DNA from: Caballeronia humi
GTDB taxonomy: Bacteria; Pseudomonadota; Gammaproteobacteria; Burkholderiales; Burkholderiaceae
Direction of reading: 5' to 3'
Assembly: GCF_001544475.1 (NCBI RefSeq)
Contig: NZ_FCNW02000019.1
Span: forward strand, 38,784 to 102,783
DNA length: 64,000 nucleotides
This document shows, piece after piece, positions 9,064-17,673 of this stretch (positions within the stretch are counted from its first letter, which is position 1; each line of letters starts with the position of its first letter). The position numbers and the translations under genes were made by a program. Below the pieces are notes generated by a model. It had not been told where the DNA came from, ran no database searches, and was given only the letters and a program-made list of their open reading frames with translations.

Positions 9064-10584
9064 TCAGCCCGGCGAGCCCACGATGTGCGGCGTGATGAAG
9101 ATCACCAGCTCGCTCTTCGAGCGCCGCCGCGCGTCGTGCCGGAACAGCGCGCCGAGGATCGGAATTCTCGACAGCAGCGGCACGCCTGTGACGTCATCGC
9201 GTTCGTCTGCTGAATAAATTCCGCCGATCGCCACCGTCCCGCCGTCTTCCACCTCGACGCGCGTCTGGACGTGCTTCGTGTTGATCGCGGGCCCGGCGGC
9301 GGTCTGCTCGCCGACACTGTCCTTCGACACATCCAGGTCCAGGATCACGCGGCCGTGCGGCGTAATCTGCGGCTCGACCTCCAGTTTGAGCGCAGCGCGC
9401 CGAAACTGCACCCCCGAGACACCATTTCCGACTTTCGCCTGATAAGGAAGCTCGGTGCCTTGCTCGACCAGCGCTTTCACGCGATCCGCGGTGACCACGC
9501 GCGGCCGCGACACGATCTGGCCGCGTCCCTCGGCTTCAAGCGCACTCAGTTCGATATTCAGGAGCCGCGTCGCCTGCGCGGCGAACAGCGTGAGACCGGC
9601 CGTCGCGGCATCGAAACCGGAGATCGGCCGCGCCGACAGGTCGTATCCGCCGCCCGAGAGCCCGCGCGCCGGGTCGCTCGCCGCCGTCATCGACAGCTTC
9701 ACGCCCAGATTGCGCGAAAACCCGGCTTCGCCCTCGACGATGCGCGCCTCGATCATCACCTGCGGCGTCGGCTGGTCGATCCGCGCGATCAGCTCGGCGA
9801 TCTGCGCGACGCGTGCCTCCAGATCGGTGACGAACAGCAGGTTCGTGCGCGAATCGGCCATCACCGAGCCCCGCTTGGACAGCACCCGCTGGCTGCCCGA
9901 GCCGTTCAGGAGCTTGCGCACGTCTTCGGCGCGCGGATAGCGCAGCACGAATGTGCGGCTGCCGAGCGGCTCCAGATCGGCGGCGCGGGCGTGCGCTTCG
10001 AAGCGCAGCTTTTCGCGCGCCGCGAGTTCCGCGAGCGGCGCGACCCAGATCACCTCGCCGTGGCGCTCCATCGCGAGGCCGTTCACTTCCAGGAGCGTGT
10101 CGAATGCGCGCCGCCATGGAACGTTCACGAGATTCAGCGAAACCATGCCGTGAATCTTCTCGCTCGCGACGATGTTCAGGCCCGAAAATTTCGCGAAGGT
10201 TTGCAGGACGGCGGGCAGGTCGGCGTTTTTCAGGCTCAGCGTGATGGGCTTGCCGGCGTCGCCTTCGCTGTCTTTCGCTCGGCTCAGGCGTTCGAGCGGC
10301 GGCAGCGGCACGGGCGGGCCTTCGAGCGCAGGAGGCGCCTCGGCCGCAGGCGTCGGCGCAGCCGGTTTTTCCGTCGGCGCGAGCCACGCCGAGTCCTGAA
10401 TCGCAGCGTCAGCCGCCTCCGGCACGGCTAGCGCCGGAACCGGCGGCACGCTCGTATCGACGGCGAATTGGTCGGTCGGAAGCGTGTCGGGCAAGGGCGG
10501 CAGCGGCGGCACCGCGCTTTGTGTGGTCAGCGTGTGACACAGCAGGATCACGCCGACTGCCAGGTTCATCGAGCGCGCCATCAC
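9064..10584 (-). CDS. pilQ: Type IV pilus / DNA-uptake secretin PilQ (short form)
   Basis: This 506-residue outer-membrane secretin has a signal peptide (about 1-24), a Pro-rich linker (about 25-90), an STN/N0-like domain (about 105-165, DLPAVLQTFAKFSGLNIVASEKI), an N1 domain (about 205-275) and a C-terminal secretin domain with VPLLSRIPILGALFR near the end. Most PilQ proteins are about 700 residues with AMIN domains that bind peptidoglycan. None is visible here, so it resembles HofQ-type secretins. Translation starts at GTG 10584 or ATG 10581; both overlap the upstream stop, and GGAGG lies 7-10 bases upstream. It is the last gene of the pil cluster. Confidence 0.85.
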   Translation of the reverse strand: MMARSMNLAVGVILLCHTLTTQSAVPPLPPLPDTLPTDQFAVDTSVPPVPALAVPEAADAAIQDSAWLAPTEKPAAPTPAAEAPPALEGPPVPLPPLERLSRAKDSEGDAGKPITLSLKNADLPAVLQTFAKFSGLNIVASEKIHGMVSLNLVNVPWRRAFDTLLEVNGLAMERHGEVIWVAPLAELAAREKLRFEAHARAADLEPLGSRTFVLRYPRAEDVRKLLNGSGSQRVLSKRGSVMADSRTNLLFVTDLEARVAQIAELIARIDQPTPQVMIEARIVEGEAGFSRNLGVKLSMTAASDPARGLSGGGYDLSARPISGFDAATAGLTLFAAQATRLLNIELSALEAEGRGQIVSRPRVVTADRVKALVEQGTELPYQAKVGNGVSGVQFRRAALKLEVEPQITPHGRVILDLDVSKDSVGEQTAAGPAINTKHVQTRVEVEDGGTVAIGGIYSADERDDVTGVPLLSRIPILGALFRHDARRRSKSELVIFITPHIVGSPG

Positions 10585-11444
10585 AGACGATCCTCCGCAA
10601 ACGCCACCGTGCGCGACTGGCCGTCGCCGCGCGCGAGGTCGATCGAACGCGGCTTGATCCGGCCGAGCCGTTCGTCGCCAATCATCTGCCCGGGCGCGAA
10701 GCCGTCGATGCCCGAAACCGTCTCGACTAGCGCCATCGCGCGTTTCCGTCCGATCAGCGTCCCGACGAGCAACATCTCACCCGCTGTCCCGAATGCCGGC
10801 GCGCCTTTTTTGCCGAATGGATCGACGACGGAAGCGTCGCGTCGGTCCGTCTCGACAAGCCGCGCGACGGCCGGCAGCGTCTCGAAAACGTGCAATGTTG
10901 CTTCCAACGCGAGCGAATTCGGGCCGCGCTTCAACTGGACCGCTTCCGCGACGACCAGACGCGGCAGCGAGCCGAGCGCGTCCAGAAAGCGGCGCACCTC
11001 GCCGAACGTGCCCTCCGCGCGCAGTTTGAGCGTGCGCTCGCCGTCCGTTGCGCCGCCTTTGCCCGAAGCCGGTTCGATCGCGCCGACGCGCAGCCCGTGT
11101 TGAGCGGCGAGCGTCGGAATCGACTGAAGCGCATCGGCCGACGTCCAGCGCGCGGACGCCTGCTGATCGTGCGCCAAGCGCGCCCGGAGCGCCGGCAACG
11201 CGGCCACGATGCTGCCCGTCCGCTGGACGCGGCGCTGCGTTTCATCGAGTGCCGAGCGACTGGCGTCGATCCCGTTGATGCCCGACTCACGCAACATCTG
11301 CGCGCCCAGCACACAGACGAGCGTGCCGAACGCGACGGCAGTGAGCGCTGTGCGCCGTCGGCTCCATGCGTCGACAGGCTGCGTCGCCAGCCGTTTCAAA
11401 TTTTCGTCACGCCCCATCGGGCGATTCATCGCGAGCGTGTTCAT
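10581..11444 (-). CDS. Type IV pilus assembly protein, apparent PilO-PilP fusion
   Basis: This 287-residue protein has a cytoplasmic N-terminus, one transmembrane segment (about 34-52) and a coiled-coil/periplasmic part (about 60-190) in the place and style of PilO. After a linker (about 190-215) comes a C-terminal stretch of about 70 residues, EMLLVGTLIGRKRAMALVET...GQMIGDERLGRI, that follows the PilP beta-domain pattern (GTL, ALV, G-x-x-IG, G-x-I). No separate pilO or pilP exists in the cluster. The ATG at 11444 overlaps the pilN stop (ATGA) after a GGAGG site. The fusion is inferred by eye. The alternative is a PilO with a divergent tail and PilP missing. Confidence 0.65.
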   Translation of the reverse strand: MNTLAMNRPMGRDENLKRLATQPVDAWSRRRTALTAVAFGTLVCVLGAQMLRESGINGIDASRSALDETQRRVQRTGSIVAALPALRARLAHDQQASARWTSADALQSIPTLAAQHGLRVGAIEPASGKGGATDGERTLKLRAEGTFGEVRRFLDALGSLPRLVVAEAVQLKRGPNSLALEATLHVFETLPAVARLVETDRRDASVVDPFGKKGAPAFGTAGEMLLVGTLIGRKRAMALVETVSGIDGFAPGQMIGDERLGRIKPRSIDLARGDGQSRTVAFAEDRL

Positions 11445-12076
11445 TTTGCGGGCCTCCGTTGATCCGACGACGCCACGACCGCTTTCGGCGGCTGCGCAGA
11501 CGACGCGTCGCCAGTCCAGCGCACGAGCGCGGTAAATTCGTAGCCGCTGACGGCATCGGCTTTGCCATGCGATGCAGGCCGCTTCATTTCGACGACCTCC
11601 ACCGCCTGCACGTCGCGCACGGTTTCCAGGCGCTTGAGCCAGCGCGCCGCCGTCTGCGAATCGGGCGCGAACGCCGCGAGTTCGACTTCCTGCGCACGCT
11701 GCGACACGCGCTGCAACGCGACACCGCCCTGGGACGCCTGAGCGAGTGCATCGAGCAAGCCGAGAAACCGCGCACCGGGAGCCGCAAGCGGTCCAGCGGC
11801 TTCGCGGGCGCGCCGCCGCTCTGCTTCGGATTTCGACAGCCGGCCGTGCTCGGCGACCTCCGCGCTCGATTTGCGAAGTTCCGCTTCCAGCGCACCTCGC
11901 GCCCGATCGAGCCGCAGCCGCTCGAACGTATCCCAGCCCGCGACCGCGCCGACCGCCGCGCATCCCGCCAGCCCGGCCGCCGCGAGCGCAGCCAGACGCC
12001 GGTTGCGCGCCTCGCGCCGCTTTCTCGACCGATACGGCAGGAGATTGAAGCCATCTCGTAAGATGAAGTTCGTCAT
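11441..12076 (-). CDS. pilN: Type IV pilus assembly protein PilN
   Basis: This 211-residue bitopic inner-membrane protein shows the conserved cytoplasmic PilN motif near the N-terminus (GFNLLPYR, residues 9-16), which docks in PilM. It is followed by a transmembrane helix (about 28-47), a coiled coil (about 50-95) and a ferredoxin-like periplasmic domain (about 100-190). It would form the alignment subcomplex with PilM and the PilO-like protein. ATGA overlaps join it to the genes on both sides. Confidence 0.85.
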   Translation of the reverse strand: MTNFILRDGFNLLPYRSRKRREARNRRLAALAAAGLAGCAAVGAVAGWDTFERLRLDRARGALEAELRKSSAEVAEHGRLSKSEAERRRAREAAGPLAAPGARFLGLLDALAQASQGGVALQRVSQRAQEVELAAFAPDSQTAARWLKRLETVRDVQAVEVVEMKRPASHGKADAVSGYEFTALVRWTGDASSAQPPKAVVASSDQRRPAK

Positions 12077-13068
12077 TGCGTCACCTCGCGAAGGGCCAGT
12101 CCGAACGCGACGGCGAAGAGCGGCGAGTGCCGCAGCGCCTCCTCGACTTGCGACGCCCCGTTACAGAACGGCGCGCATTCGAACGGCAGCACAGGACAGC
12201 GGAAGATCGCCTGCAGCTCGGTCGCCGGATAGCCCGCGCGGCCGAGCAGATCGAGATCCCCGCCGACGAAGATCCAGTCCGGCGGCCCCTTCGGGCCGAT
12301 CAGGTCGCGCAGGGCGTCTGTGATCGACTGATGTTCCGGCGTCGGATAGCGCAGTTCGTTTTCCACGCCGTCCTCGCCGACGAGCCACGCGTGCAGGCCC
12401 GTGCTCTCGGCCCAGCACACGATATAGCTGTCGCGCGAATCGAGTTCGATGCTTCCGGCGTGCCGCATCGCGCGCAACGCGGCGGCGGGCTCGCCGTCGA
12501 TCGCCGAGAGCGAGATACCGGCGGCGGCCGCCGTCTCGACGCGCGACTCCACGTGCTGGCGTGCCGTCGCCGCAATCGAAACCTGAGCGCAGCCGTCGCT
12601 GCGTGATTGGACCGACCAGTCGACCGCCAGCGCCGCGCGCTCGATGCCCGCCGCGCGCTCGGCCTCCGCGAGCACCGCCGGCTCCAGCAAGTCGAGCGGA
12701 CTGTACCCGCCCCGCGCGGTATGGCGCCCCTCGATCAGCCGTGCGAGCGGCACCTGCGTCGTGAGCGTCGCCGAGGCCGGCAACCCCATCGCGCAACGCA
12801 GCGCGCGCCACGATCCACGCGCGGGCAAACGCCCGAACGCCTCACTGAGCGCCGCCGAAATCGCGTTCCGGTCGACGAAATCGCCGCCGATCATCGCGCC
12901 CGCCGGCAGCGGCACCGATTCGAGGTGCTCCACGCATACCGGCCCGTTTGCCCGCAGCCGCCTGCTGACGACCGCGAGCCTTACCGACCGCTCACTTACG
13001 TCGATGCCCGCCGCGTACCGGCGCGTGACCGTCAGTAACGACGTGCGTAATGCTCCTTCCCTCTTCAT
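12073..13068 (-). CDS. pilM: Type IV pilus assembly ATPase-like protein PilM
   Basis: This 331-residue actin-fold protein sits at the cytoplasmic face of the pilus machine. Early residues AAGIDVSERSVRLAVV match the first nucleotide-binding motif, and VEHLESVPLPAG and the later SYIVCW and IFVGGDLDLLG stretches fit the FtsA/PilM fold. I chose ATG 13068 because GGGAGG lies directly upstream; an ATG five codons earlier (13083) is also possible. It is the first gene of the pilM-N-O/P-Q cluster and divergent from mrcA, the arrangement known from many proteobacteria. Confidence 0.82.
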   Translation of the reverse strand: MKREGALRTSLLTVTRRYAAGIDVSERSVRLAVVSRRLRANGPVCVEHLESVPLPAGAMIGGDFVDRNAISAALSEAFGRLPARGSWRALRCAMGLPASATLTTQVPLARLIEGRHTARGGYSPLDLLEPAVLAEAERAAGIERAALAVDWSVQSRSDGCAQVSIAATARQHVESRVETAAAAGISLSAIDGEPAAALRAMRHAGSIELDSRDSYIVCWAESTGLHAWLVGEDGVENELRYPTPEHQSITDALRDLIGPKGPPDWIFVGGDLDLLGRAGYPATELQAIFRCPVLPFECAPFCNGASQVEEALRHSPLFAVAFGLALREVTQ

Positions 13069-13208
13069 CCCGCCTCCCTTCATATCTCCCGCACCGAACC
13101 ATTCAGGCGCTTGCAGTAGGAGAATTGTGGTGAGCGGCGGGCCTCGCGAACATTCGGCCGGATGGCTAACGCAGGTGCTGCGGCGTGCTACGCCAAAGAA
13201 ACATGCAG

Positions 13209-13237
13209 CGAGGACGGTAAAGTCGGCCAGCTATAAT
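13209..13237 (+). promoter_or_regulatory. Possible promoter of mrcA
   Basis: A perfect -10 hexamer TATAAT lies at 13232-13237, 26 bases before the mrcA start, in the 194-base gap between divergent pilM and mrcA. The region 17 bases upstream (13209-13214) is a poor -35 match. Assignment rests mainly on the -10 and position. Confidence 0.4.
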
Positions 13238-13262
13238 CGCGGGACCGTTTTTTGGTGGTGCT

Positions 13263-15662
13263 ATGCAATCTTCTTCCCCGTCGAACCCGCCGTCCCAGCC
13301 GCCCAAGCGCAAAAAGCGCCCGCTTCTTCTGCGGCTTCTGTTCGGATTTTTCATCTGCATATTCGGGCTGATCGTCTCGGCGGCGCTGGTGCTCGGCTAT
13401 GCGCTCGTCGTCGCGATGCCGAACCTGCCGTCGCTCGAAGCCCTCACCGACTACCGTCCGAAGGTGCCGCTGCGCATCTACACGGCGGATCACGTGCTGA
13501 TCGGCGAATTCGGCGAAGAGCGGCGCAGCGTCGCGCGTATCCAGGACGTGCCGGATCATCTGAAAAAAGCGGTGCTCGCCATCGAGGACGCGCGCTTCTA
13601 CGACCATGGTGGCGTCGATCTCACCGGCATCCTGCGCGCGGGCAGCGTCGCGCTGACGAACGGCCGGGCGTCGCAAGGCGCGAGCACAATTACGATGCAG
13701 GTCGCACGCAACTTCTTCCTGTCGAGCGAAAAGACCTACACCCGCAAGATTTACGAGATGCTGCTCGCGTACAAGATCGAACGGGCGCTGACGAAAGATC
13801 AGATTCTCGAGGTCTATATGAATCAGATCTATCTCGGGCAGCGCGCGTACGGCTTCGCAAGCGCCGCGCGGGTCTATTTCGGAAAAGATCTGAAAGATAT
13901 CTCGCTCGCCGAAGCCGCGATGCTCGCTGGGCTGCCGAAGGCGCCGTCGGCATATAACCCGGTCGTGAATCCGAAACGCGCGAAGGTGCGCCAGGAGTAC
14001 ATCCTTCAGCGCATGCTCGAACTGCGCTACATCACGCCTGACGAATACGAACAGGCGACGAAACAGCCGATCATCGTGAAGGGCGCCGGGCGCGAATTCA
14101 GCGTGCACGCGGAGTACGTGGCGGAAATGGTGCGCCAGATGATGTACGCGCAATATCGCGAAGAGGCATACACGCGTGGGCTGAACGTCGTGACGACCAT
14201 CGATTCCGTCGATCAGGACGCCGCCTACCGCGCCGTTCGAAAAGGCCTGATGGATTACGAGCACCGCCACGGCTATCGCGGACCGGAAGGGTTCATCGAG
14301 CTGCCGAAAGACGCCGACGATCGCGAGCAGGCCATCGATGACGCACTGGTCGAACATCCGGACAACGGCGAGATCGTCGCGGCGGTCGTGACGGCGGCAA
14401 GCCCGAAGCAGGTGAAGGCGAGTTTTATCGACGGCAACGCGGCAACCATCGACGGCAACAACCTGCGTTTCGTCGCGAACGCGCTCTCGACCCGTCCGCA
14501 GCCGAACCAGCGCATCCGGCCGGGCGCGATCGTACGGCTCGTGAAGAACGACGCCGGCGACTGGACCATCACGCAACTGCCGCAGGTGGAAGGCGCACTG
14601 ATCTCGGTCGTGCCGCAGGACGGCGCGATCCGCGCGCTCGTCGGCGGCTTCGATTTCAACAAGAACAAGTTCAACCACGTCACGCAGGCATGGCGCCAGC
14701 CGGGGTCGAGCTTCAAGCCGTTCGTGTACTCGGCGTCGCTGGAAAAGGGCCTCTCGCCCGCGACCATCATCAACGACGCCCCGCTCTTCTTCAGCGCCGC
14801 CGACACCGGCGGGCAGGCGTGGGAGCCGAAGAACTACGGCGGCGGCTTTGACGGCCCGATGTCGATGCGCCAGGCGCTGCAACGCTCGAAGAATCTCGTG
14901 TCGATCCGCATCCTGAGCCACATCGGCACCAAGTACGCGCAGCAGTACGTCACGCGCTTCGGCTTCGATGCCGACCGTCAACCCGCCTATCTGCCGATGG
15001 CGCTCGGGGCCGGTCTTGTCACGCCGCTGCAGATGGCGACCGCGTATTCGGTGTTCGCGAACGGCGGTTATCGCGTGAATCCGTACCTGATCGCCGATAT
15101 CACCGATCCGCGCGGCGCGGTGGTCGCGCATCCGCAGCCGCTCGTCGCGCAGGAAACCGCGCCGCTCGCGATCACGCCGCGCAATGCGTACGTGATGAAC
15201 AGCCTGCTGCAAAGCGTCGCGCAGCGCGGCACGGGGTCGAAGACCAATCAGCTGAAGCGCGGCGATCTCGCCGGCAAGACGGGCACGACGAACGATTCGC
15301 GCGATGCCTGGTTCGCCGGCTACCAGCACTCGCTCGTGGCGATCGCGTGGATCGGCTACGACAATCCGCGCTCCCTGGGCGACAAGGAAACCGGCGGCGG
15401 GCTGGCTTTGCCTGTGTGGATGGACTACATGACGCGCGCGCTGCGCGACGTGCCGGAATGGCGCCCGATGCAGCCGCCCGATGTCACGTCACTCGGCGGC
15501 GAACTGTATTACGACGACATGACGCCGGGCCACGGCTTCGTCGCGACGATCGGGGTGAGTCAGGCCCCGCCGCAGGACGGTGTGTCGGGCGTGACGGCCC
15601 CGACACCTGACGTCGGCGAGCAGGAAAAGCAGGACATCATGAATCTGTTCAAGGGCAACTGA
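13263..15662 (+). CDS. mrcA: Penicillin-binding protein 1A (bifunctional peptidoglycan synthase)
   Basis: This 799-residue class A PBP has a Pro/Lys-rich cytoplasmic tail, a transmembrane anchor (about 22-50), and a glycosyltransferase domain with catalytic Glu108 in AIEDARFYDHGG, then GASTITMQ and the EVYMNQIYLGQ motif. An OB-like insertion (about 300-460) follows, then a transpeptidase domain with nucleophile Ser482 (SSFK, 482-485), the SKN triad and KTGTT from Lys672. It polymerises and cross-links peptidoglycan in the periplasm. It is divergent from pilM, as in many gamma- and betaproteobacteria where PBP1A borders the pilus genes. GGTGGT about 4-9 bases upstream is a weak ribosome-binding site. 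Confidence 0.95.
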   Translation: MQSSSPSNPPSQPPKRKKRPLLLRLLFGFFICIFGLIVSAALVLGYALVVAMPNLPSLEALTDYRPKVPLRIYTADHVLIGEFGEERRSVARIQDVPDHLKKAVLAIEDARFYDHGGVDLTGILRAGSVALTNGRASQGASTITMQVARNFFLSSEKTYTRKIYEMLLAYKIERALTKDQILEVYMNQIYLGQRAYGFASAARVYFGKDLKDISLAEAAMLAGLPKAPSAYNPVVNPKRAKVRQEYILQRMLELRYITPDEYEQATKQPIIVKGAGREFSVHAEYVAEMVRQMMYAQYREEAYTRGLNVVTTIDSVDQDAAYRAVRKGLMDYEHRHGYRGPEGFIELPKDADDREQAIDDALVEHPDNGEIVAAVVTAASPKQVKASFIDGNAATIDGNNLRFVANALSTRPQPNQRIRPGAIVRLVKNDAGDWTITQLPQVEGALISVVPQDGAIRALVGGFDFNKNKFNHVTQAWRQPGSSFKPFVYSASLEKGLSPATIINDAPLFFSAADTGGQAWEPKNYGGGFDGPMSMRQALQRSKNLVSIRILSHIGTKYAQQYVTRFGFDADRQPAYLPMALGAGLVTPLQMATAYSVFANGGYRVNPYLIADITDPRGAVVAHPQPLVAQETAPLAITPRNAYVMNSLLQSVAQRGTGSKTNQLKRGDLAGKTGTTNDSRDAWFAGYQHSLVAIAWIGYDNPRSLGDKETGGGLALPVWMDYMTRALRDVPEWRPMQPPDVTSLGGELYYDDMTPGHGFVATIGVSQAPPQDGVSGVTAPTPDVGEQEKQDIMNLFKGN

Positions 15663-15690
15663 CGGAGCAGTCGCCGAGCCGTCGCCCAAT

Positions 15691-15723
15691 CGAGCCGGTC
15701 ACGCTGAAAAGCTGACCGGCTCG
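15691..15723. terminator. Hairpin between converging mrcA and cyaY
   Basis: An 11-bp perfect inverted repeat (CGAGCCGGTCA at 15691-15701, complement at 15713-15723) spans the cyaY stop codon, 29 bases after the mrcA stop. No long T-run follows on either strand, so it is at best a weak or Rho-assisted bidirectional terminator. Confidence 0.5.
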
Positions 15724-16016
15724 CCTGCTTGTTCGGTCGAGTATTTCGTCAGCGTCGCGAAGAATTCGGAGTTGTCGCGCGTGTCGCGCCACTTTCCGTC
15801 GACGTATTTGTAGTGAAAACCGCCCGCCTTCGCCGCCAGCCAGATCTCGTGTTTCGGCGGCTGCAAATTGACGATCACCTTCGTGCGATTCTCGAATTCA
15901 AGCGTCAGAACATTGCCGCTTCGTTCGAACTCGATATCCGCGAGAGCCTTGTCCACAGAGCGTTCGATGGCTGTCAGCGCGGCCTCGGCAAGGGTCAGGT
16001 ATTCCTGGTCTGTCAT
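15699..16016 (-). CDS. cyaY: Iron-sulfur cluster assembly protein CyaY (frataxin)
   Basis: This 105-residue frataxin homologue is close to the E. coli length (106). The acidic N-terminal helix (MTDQEYLTLAEAALTAIE), the NVLTLEFENRTKVIVNLQ sheet strand pattern, HEIWLAAKAGGFHY and the DGKWRDTRDNSEFFATL ending are diagnostic. It binds iron and tunes the IscS-IscU assembly machine in the cytoplasm. It is divergent from lptM with 35 bases between starts, so the two promoters must overlap. Confidence 0.95.
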   Translation of the reverse strand: MTDQEYLTLAEAALTAIERSVDKALADIEFERSGNVLTLEFENRTKVIVNLQPPKHEIWLAAKAGGFHYKYVDGKWRDTRDNSEFFATLTKYSTEQAGEPVSFSA

Positions 16017-16051
16017 GCTAAACTCCAGCGATTAATTATTCAGGGACAGTC

Positions 16052-16336
16052 ATGCGAGTGGTTTTCAGGATGAGCGCGATTGTAGCGGCTTTGGCCGTTT
16101 CCGCCGTCACGGTGGGCGCGCTCGGCGGGTGTGGACAACGCGGTCCGCTGTATCTTCCGGCCACGCCGCCCTTGCCCCAGCGTCCCGCCAGTCTCCAGGA
16201 AACGCCGCCGCCGGATGCCGCTTCCGGCGATGAAAGCACCGTTCCCGACACCTCCGGCCAGCCGCTCTCGCTTTCCCCCGACACCGATCTGAAATCCAAC
16301 GCCGCAGCGCCCAAAGCCGCGTCGTCGGCTGACTAA
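16052..16336 (+). CDS. lptM: Small lipoprotein LptM (YifL family)
   Basis: This 94-residue lipoprotein has a signal peptide with lipobox ALGGC (Cys at about residue 27), followed at once by the family signature GQRGPLYLP. The rest is a Pro/Ser/Asp-rich disordered tail. In E. coli, LptM helps the LPS translocon LptD mature with the right disulfides at the outer membrane. It lies 21 bases upstream of lysA and is likely co-transcribed; the link of this lipoprotein to lysine/DAP genes is conserved widely. The start at 16052 has AGGGAC upstream; ATG at 16070 is an alternative. Confidence 0.88.
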   Translation: MRVVFRMSAIVAALAVSAVTVGALGGCGQRGPLYLPATPPLPQRPASLQETPPPDAASGDESTVPDTSGQPLSLSPDTDLKSNAAAPKAASSAD

Positions 16337-16357
16337 CTCGCCGCTCTCAGGTTTCGC

Positions 16358-17620
16358 ATGACTCAATCCGCATTCTCCTACGCCGACGACGTCCTGCACG
16401 TCGAAGGCGTCTCCGCCGCGTCGCTCGCTGATCAGTTCGGCACGCCACTCTACGTCTACTCGCGCAGCGCGCTGACCGAGGCCTATCGCGCCTACGCCGA
16501 TGCCTGCGCCGGCCACCGCGCGAAAATCCACGTCGCGGTGAAGGCGAACAGCAACCTCGCCGTGCTCAACGTGTTCGCGCGGCTCGGCGCGGGGTTCGAC
16601 ATCGTGTCGGCGGGTGAGCTGGCGCGCGTTCTGGCCGCGGGCGGCAAGGCAGAAAACACGGTGTTCTCGGGCGTCGGCAAGACGGCAGCCGAAATGCGCG
16701 AAGCGCTCAACGCGGGCGTGAAGTGCTTCAACGTCGAATCGATTCCGGAATTGCACACGCTGAACGACGTGGCGAAAGCCGCAGGCAAGACGGCGCCGGT
16801 TTCGTTGCGCGTGAACCCGGACGTCGACGCGAAAACTCATCCGTACATTTCCACCGGCCTCAAGTCGAACAAGTTCGGCGTGGCCTTCGCCGATGCACGC
16901 GCGACCTACGCCGAAGCGCACGCGATGCCGCATCTGGACGTGATCGGCATCGATTGTCACATTGGCTCGCAGATCACCGAGATCAGCCCGTATCTCGACG
17001 CCGTCGACAAGCTGCTCGATCTCGTCGAACAGATCGAGGCGGACGGCGCGCAAGTTCGTCACGTCGATGTAGGCGGCGGCCTCGGCATCACCTACGACGA
17101 CGAAACGCCCCCCGATATCGGCGAATTCGTGCGCACGCTGCTCGCGCACGTCAAGAAGCGCGGACACGGTCAGCGCGAAGTGTATTTCGAGCCGGGCCGC
17201 TCGCTCGTCGGCAATGCGGGCGTGCTGCTGACGCGCGTCGAATATCTGAAGCCGGGCGAGGAAAAGAACTTCGCCATCGTGGATGCCGCGATGAACGATC
17301 TCGCGCGCCCCGCGATGTACGAGGCGTTTCACCGGATCGTGCCGGTGGTGAAGCGCGCGGCGCAGGCGCAGGTCTACGACGTGGTCGGTCCGGTCTGCGA
17401 GAGCGGCGACTGGCTCGGGCGCGATCGCGAACTGGCGGTCGAACCGGGCGATCTGCTTGCGATCTGCTCAGCCGGCGCTTACGGCTTTGTGATGAGCTCG
17501 AACTACAACACGCGTCCGCGCGCGGCCGAAGTGATGGTCGATCACGAACGCGCGCGGCTCGTGCGCGAACGCGAGGAAGTGAAGCAATTGTTCGCCGGGG
17601 AATCGATTCTGCCGGACTGA
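16358..17620 (+). CDS. lysA: Diaminopimelate decarboxylase
   Basis: This 420-residue PLP enzyme makes L-lysine from meso-diaminopimelate, the last step of lysine synthesis. The PLP lysine is Lys62 in HVAVKANSN. The glycine loop GGGLGI, the HIGSQI motif, the EPGRSLV phosphate site and the active-site CESGDWLG are all present. The length is typical. A strong terminator follows 18 bases after the stop. With lptM it forms a short plus-strand operon. Confidence 0.95.
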   Translation: MTQSAFSYADDVLHVEGVSAASLADQFGTPLYVYSRSALTEAYRAYADACAGHRAKIHVAVKANSNLAVLNVFARLGAGFDIVSAGELARVLAAGGKAENTVFSGVGKTAAEMREALNAGVKCFNVESIPELHTLNDVAKAAGKTAPVSLRVNPDVDAKTHPYISTGLKSNKFGVAFADARATYAEAHAMPHLDVIGIDCHIGSQITEISPYLDAVDKLLDLVEQIEADGAQVRHVDVGGGLGITYDDETPPDIGEFVRTLLAHVKKRGHGQREVYFEPGRSLVGNAGVLLTRVEYLKPGEEKNFAIVDAAMNDLARPAMYEAFHRIVPVVKRAAQAQVYDVVGPVCESGDWLGRDRELAVEPGDLLAICSAGAYGFVMSSNYNTRPRAAEVMVDHERARLVREREEVKQLFAGESILPD

Positions 17621-17638
17621 AGCCAAGCGATTAGTGCG

Positions 17639-17670
17639 AAAAAAAGCGATGCCGCGGCATCGCTTTTTTT
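17639..17670. terminator. Bidirectional terminator between lysA and msrQ
   Basis: A perfect palindrome GCGATGCC / GGCATCGC (17646-17663) is flanked by seven A on the left and seven T on the right. It serves lysA (plus) and the msrP-msrQ operon (minus), whose last stop is only a few bases away. Confidence 0.92.
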
Positions 17671-17673
17671 ATA

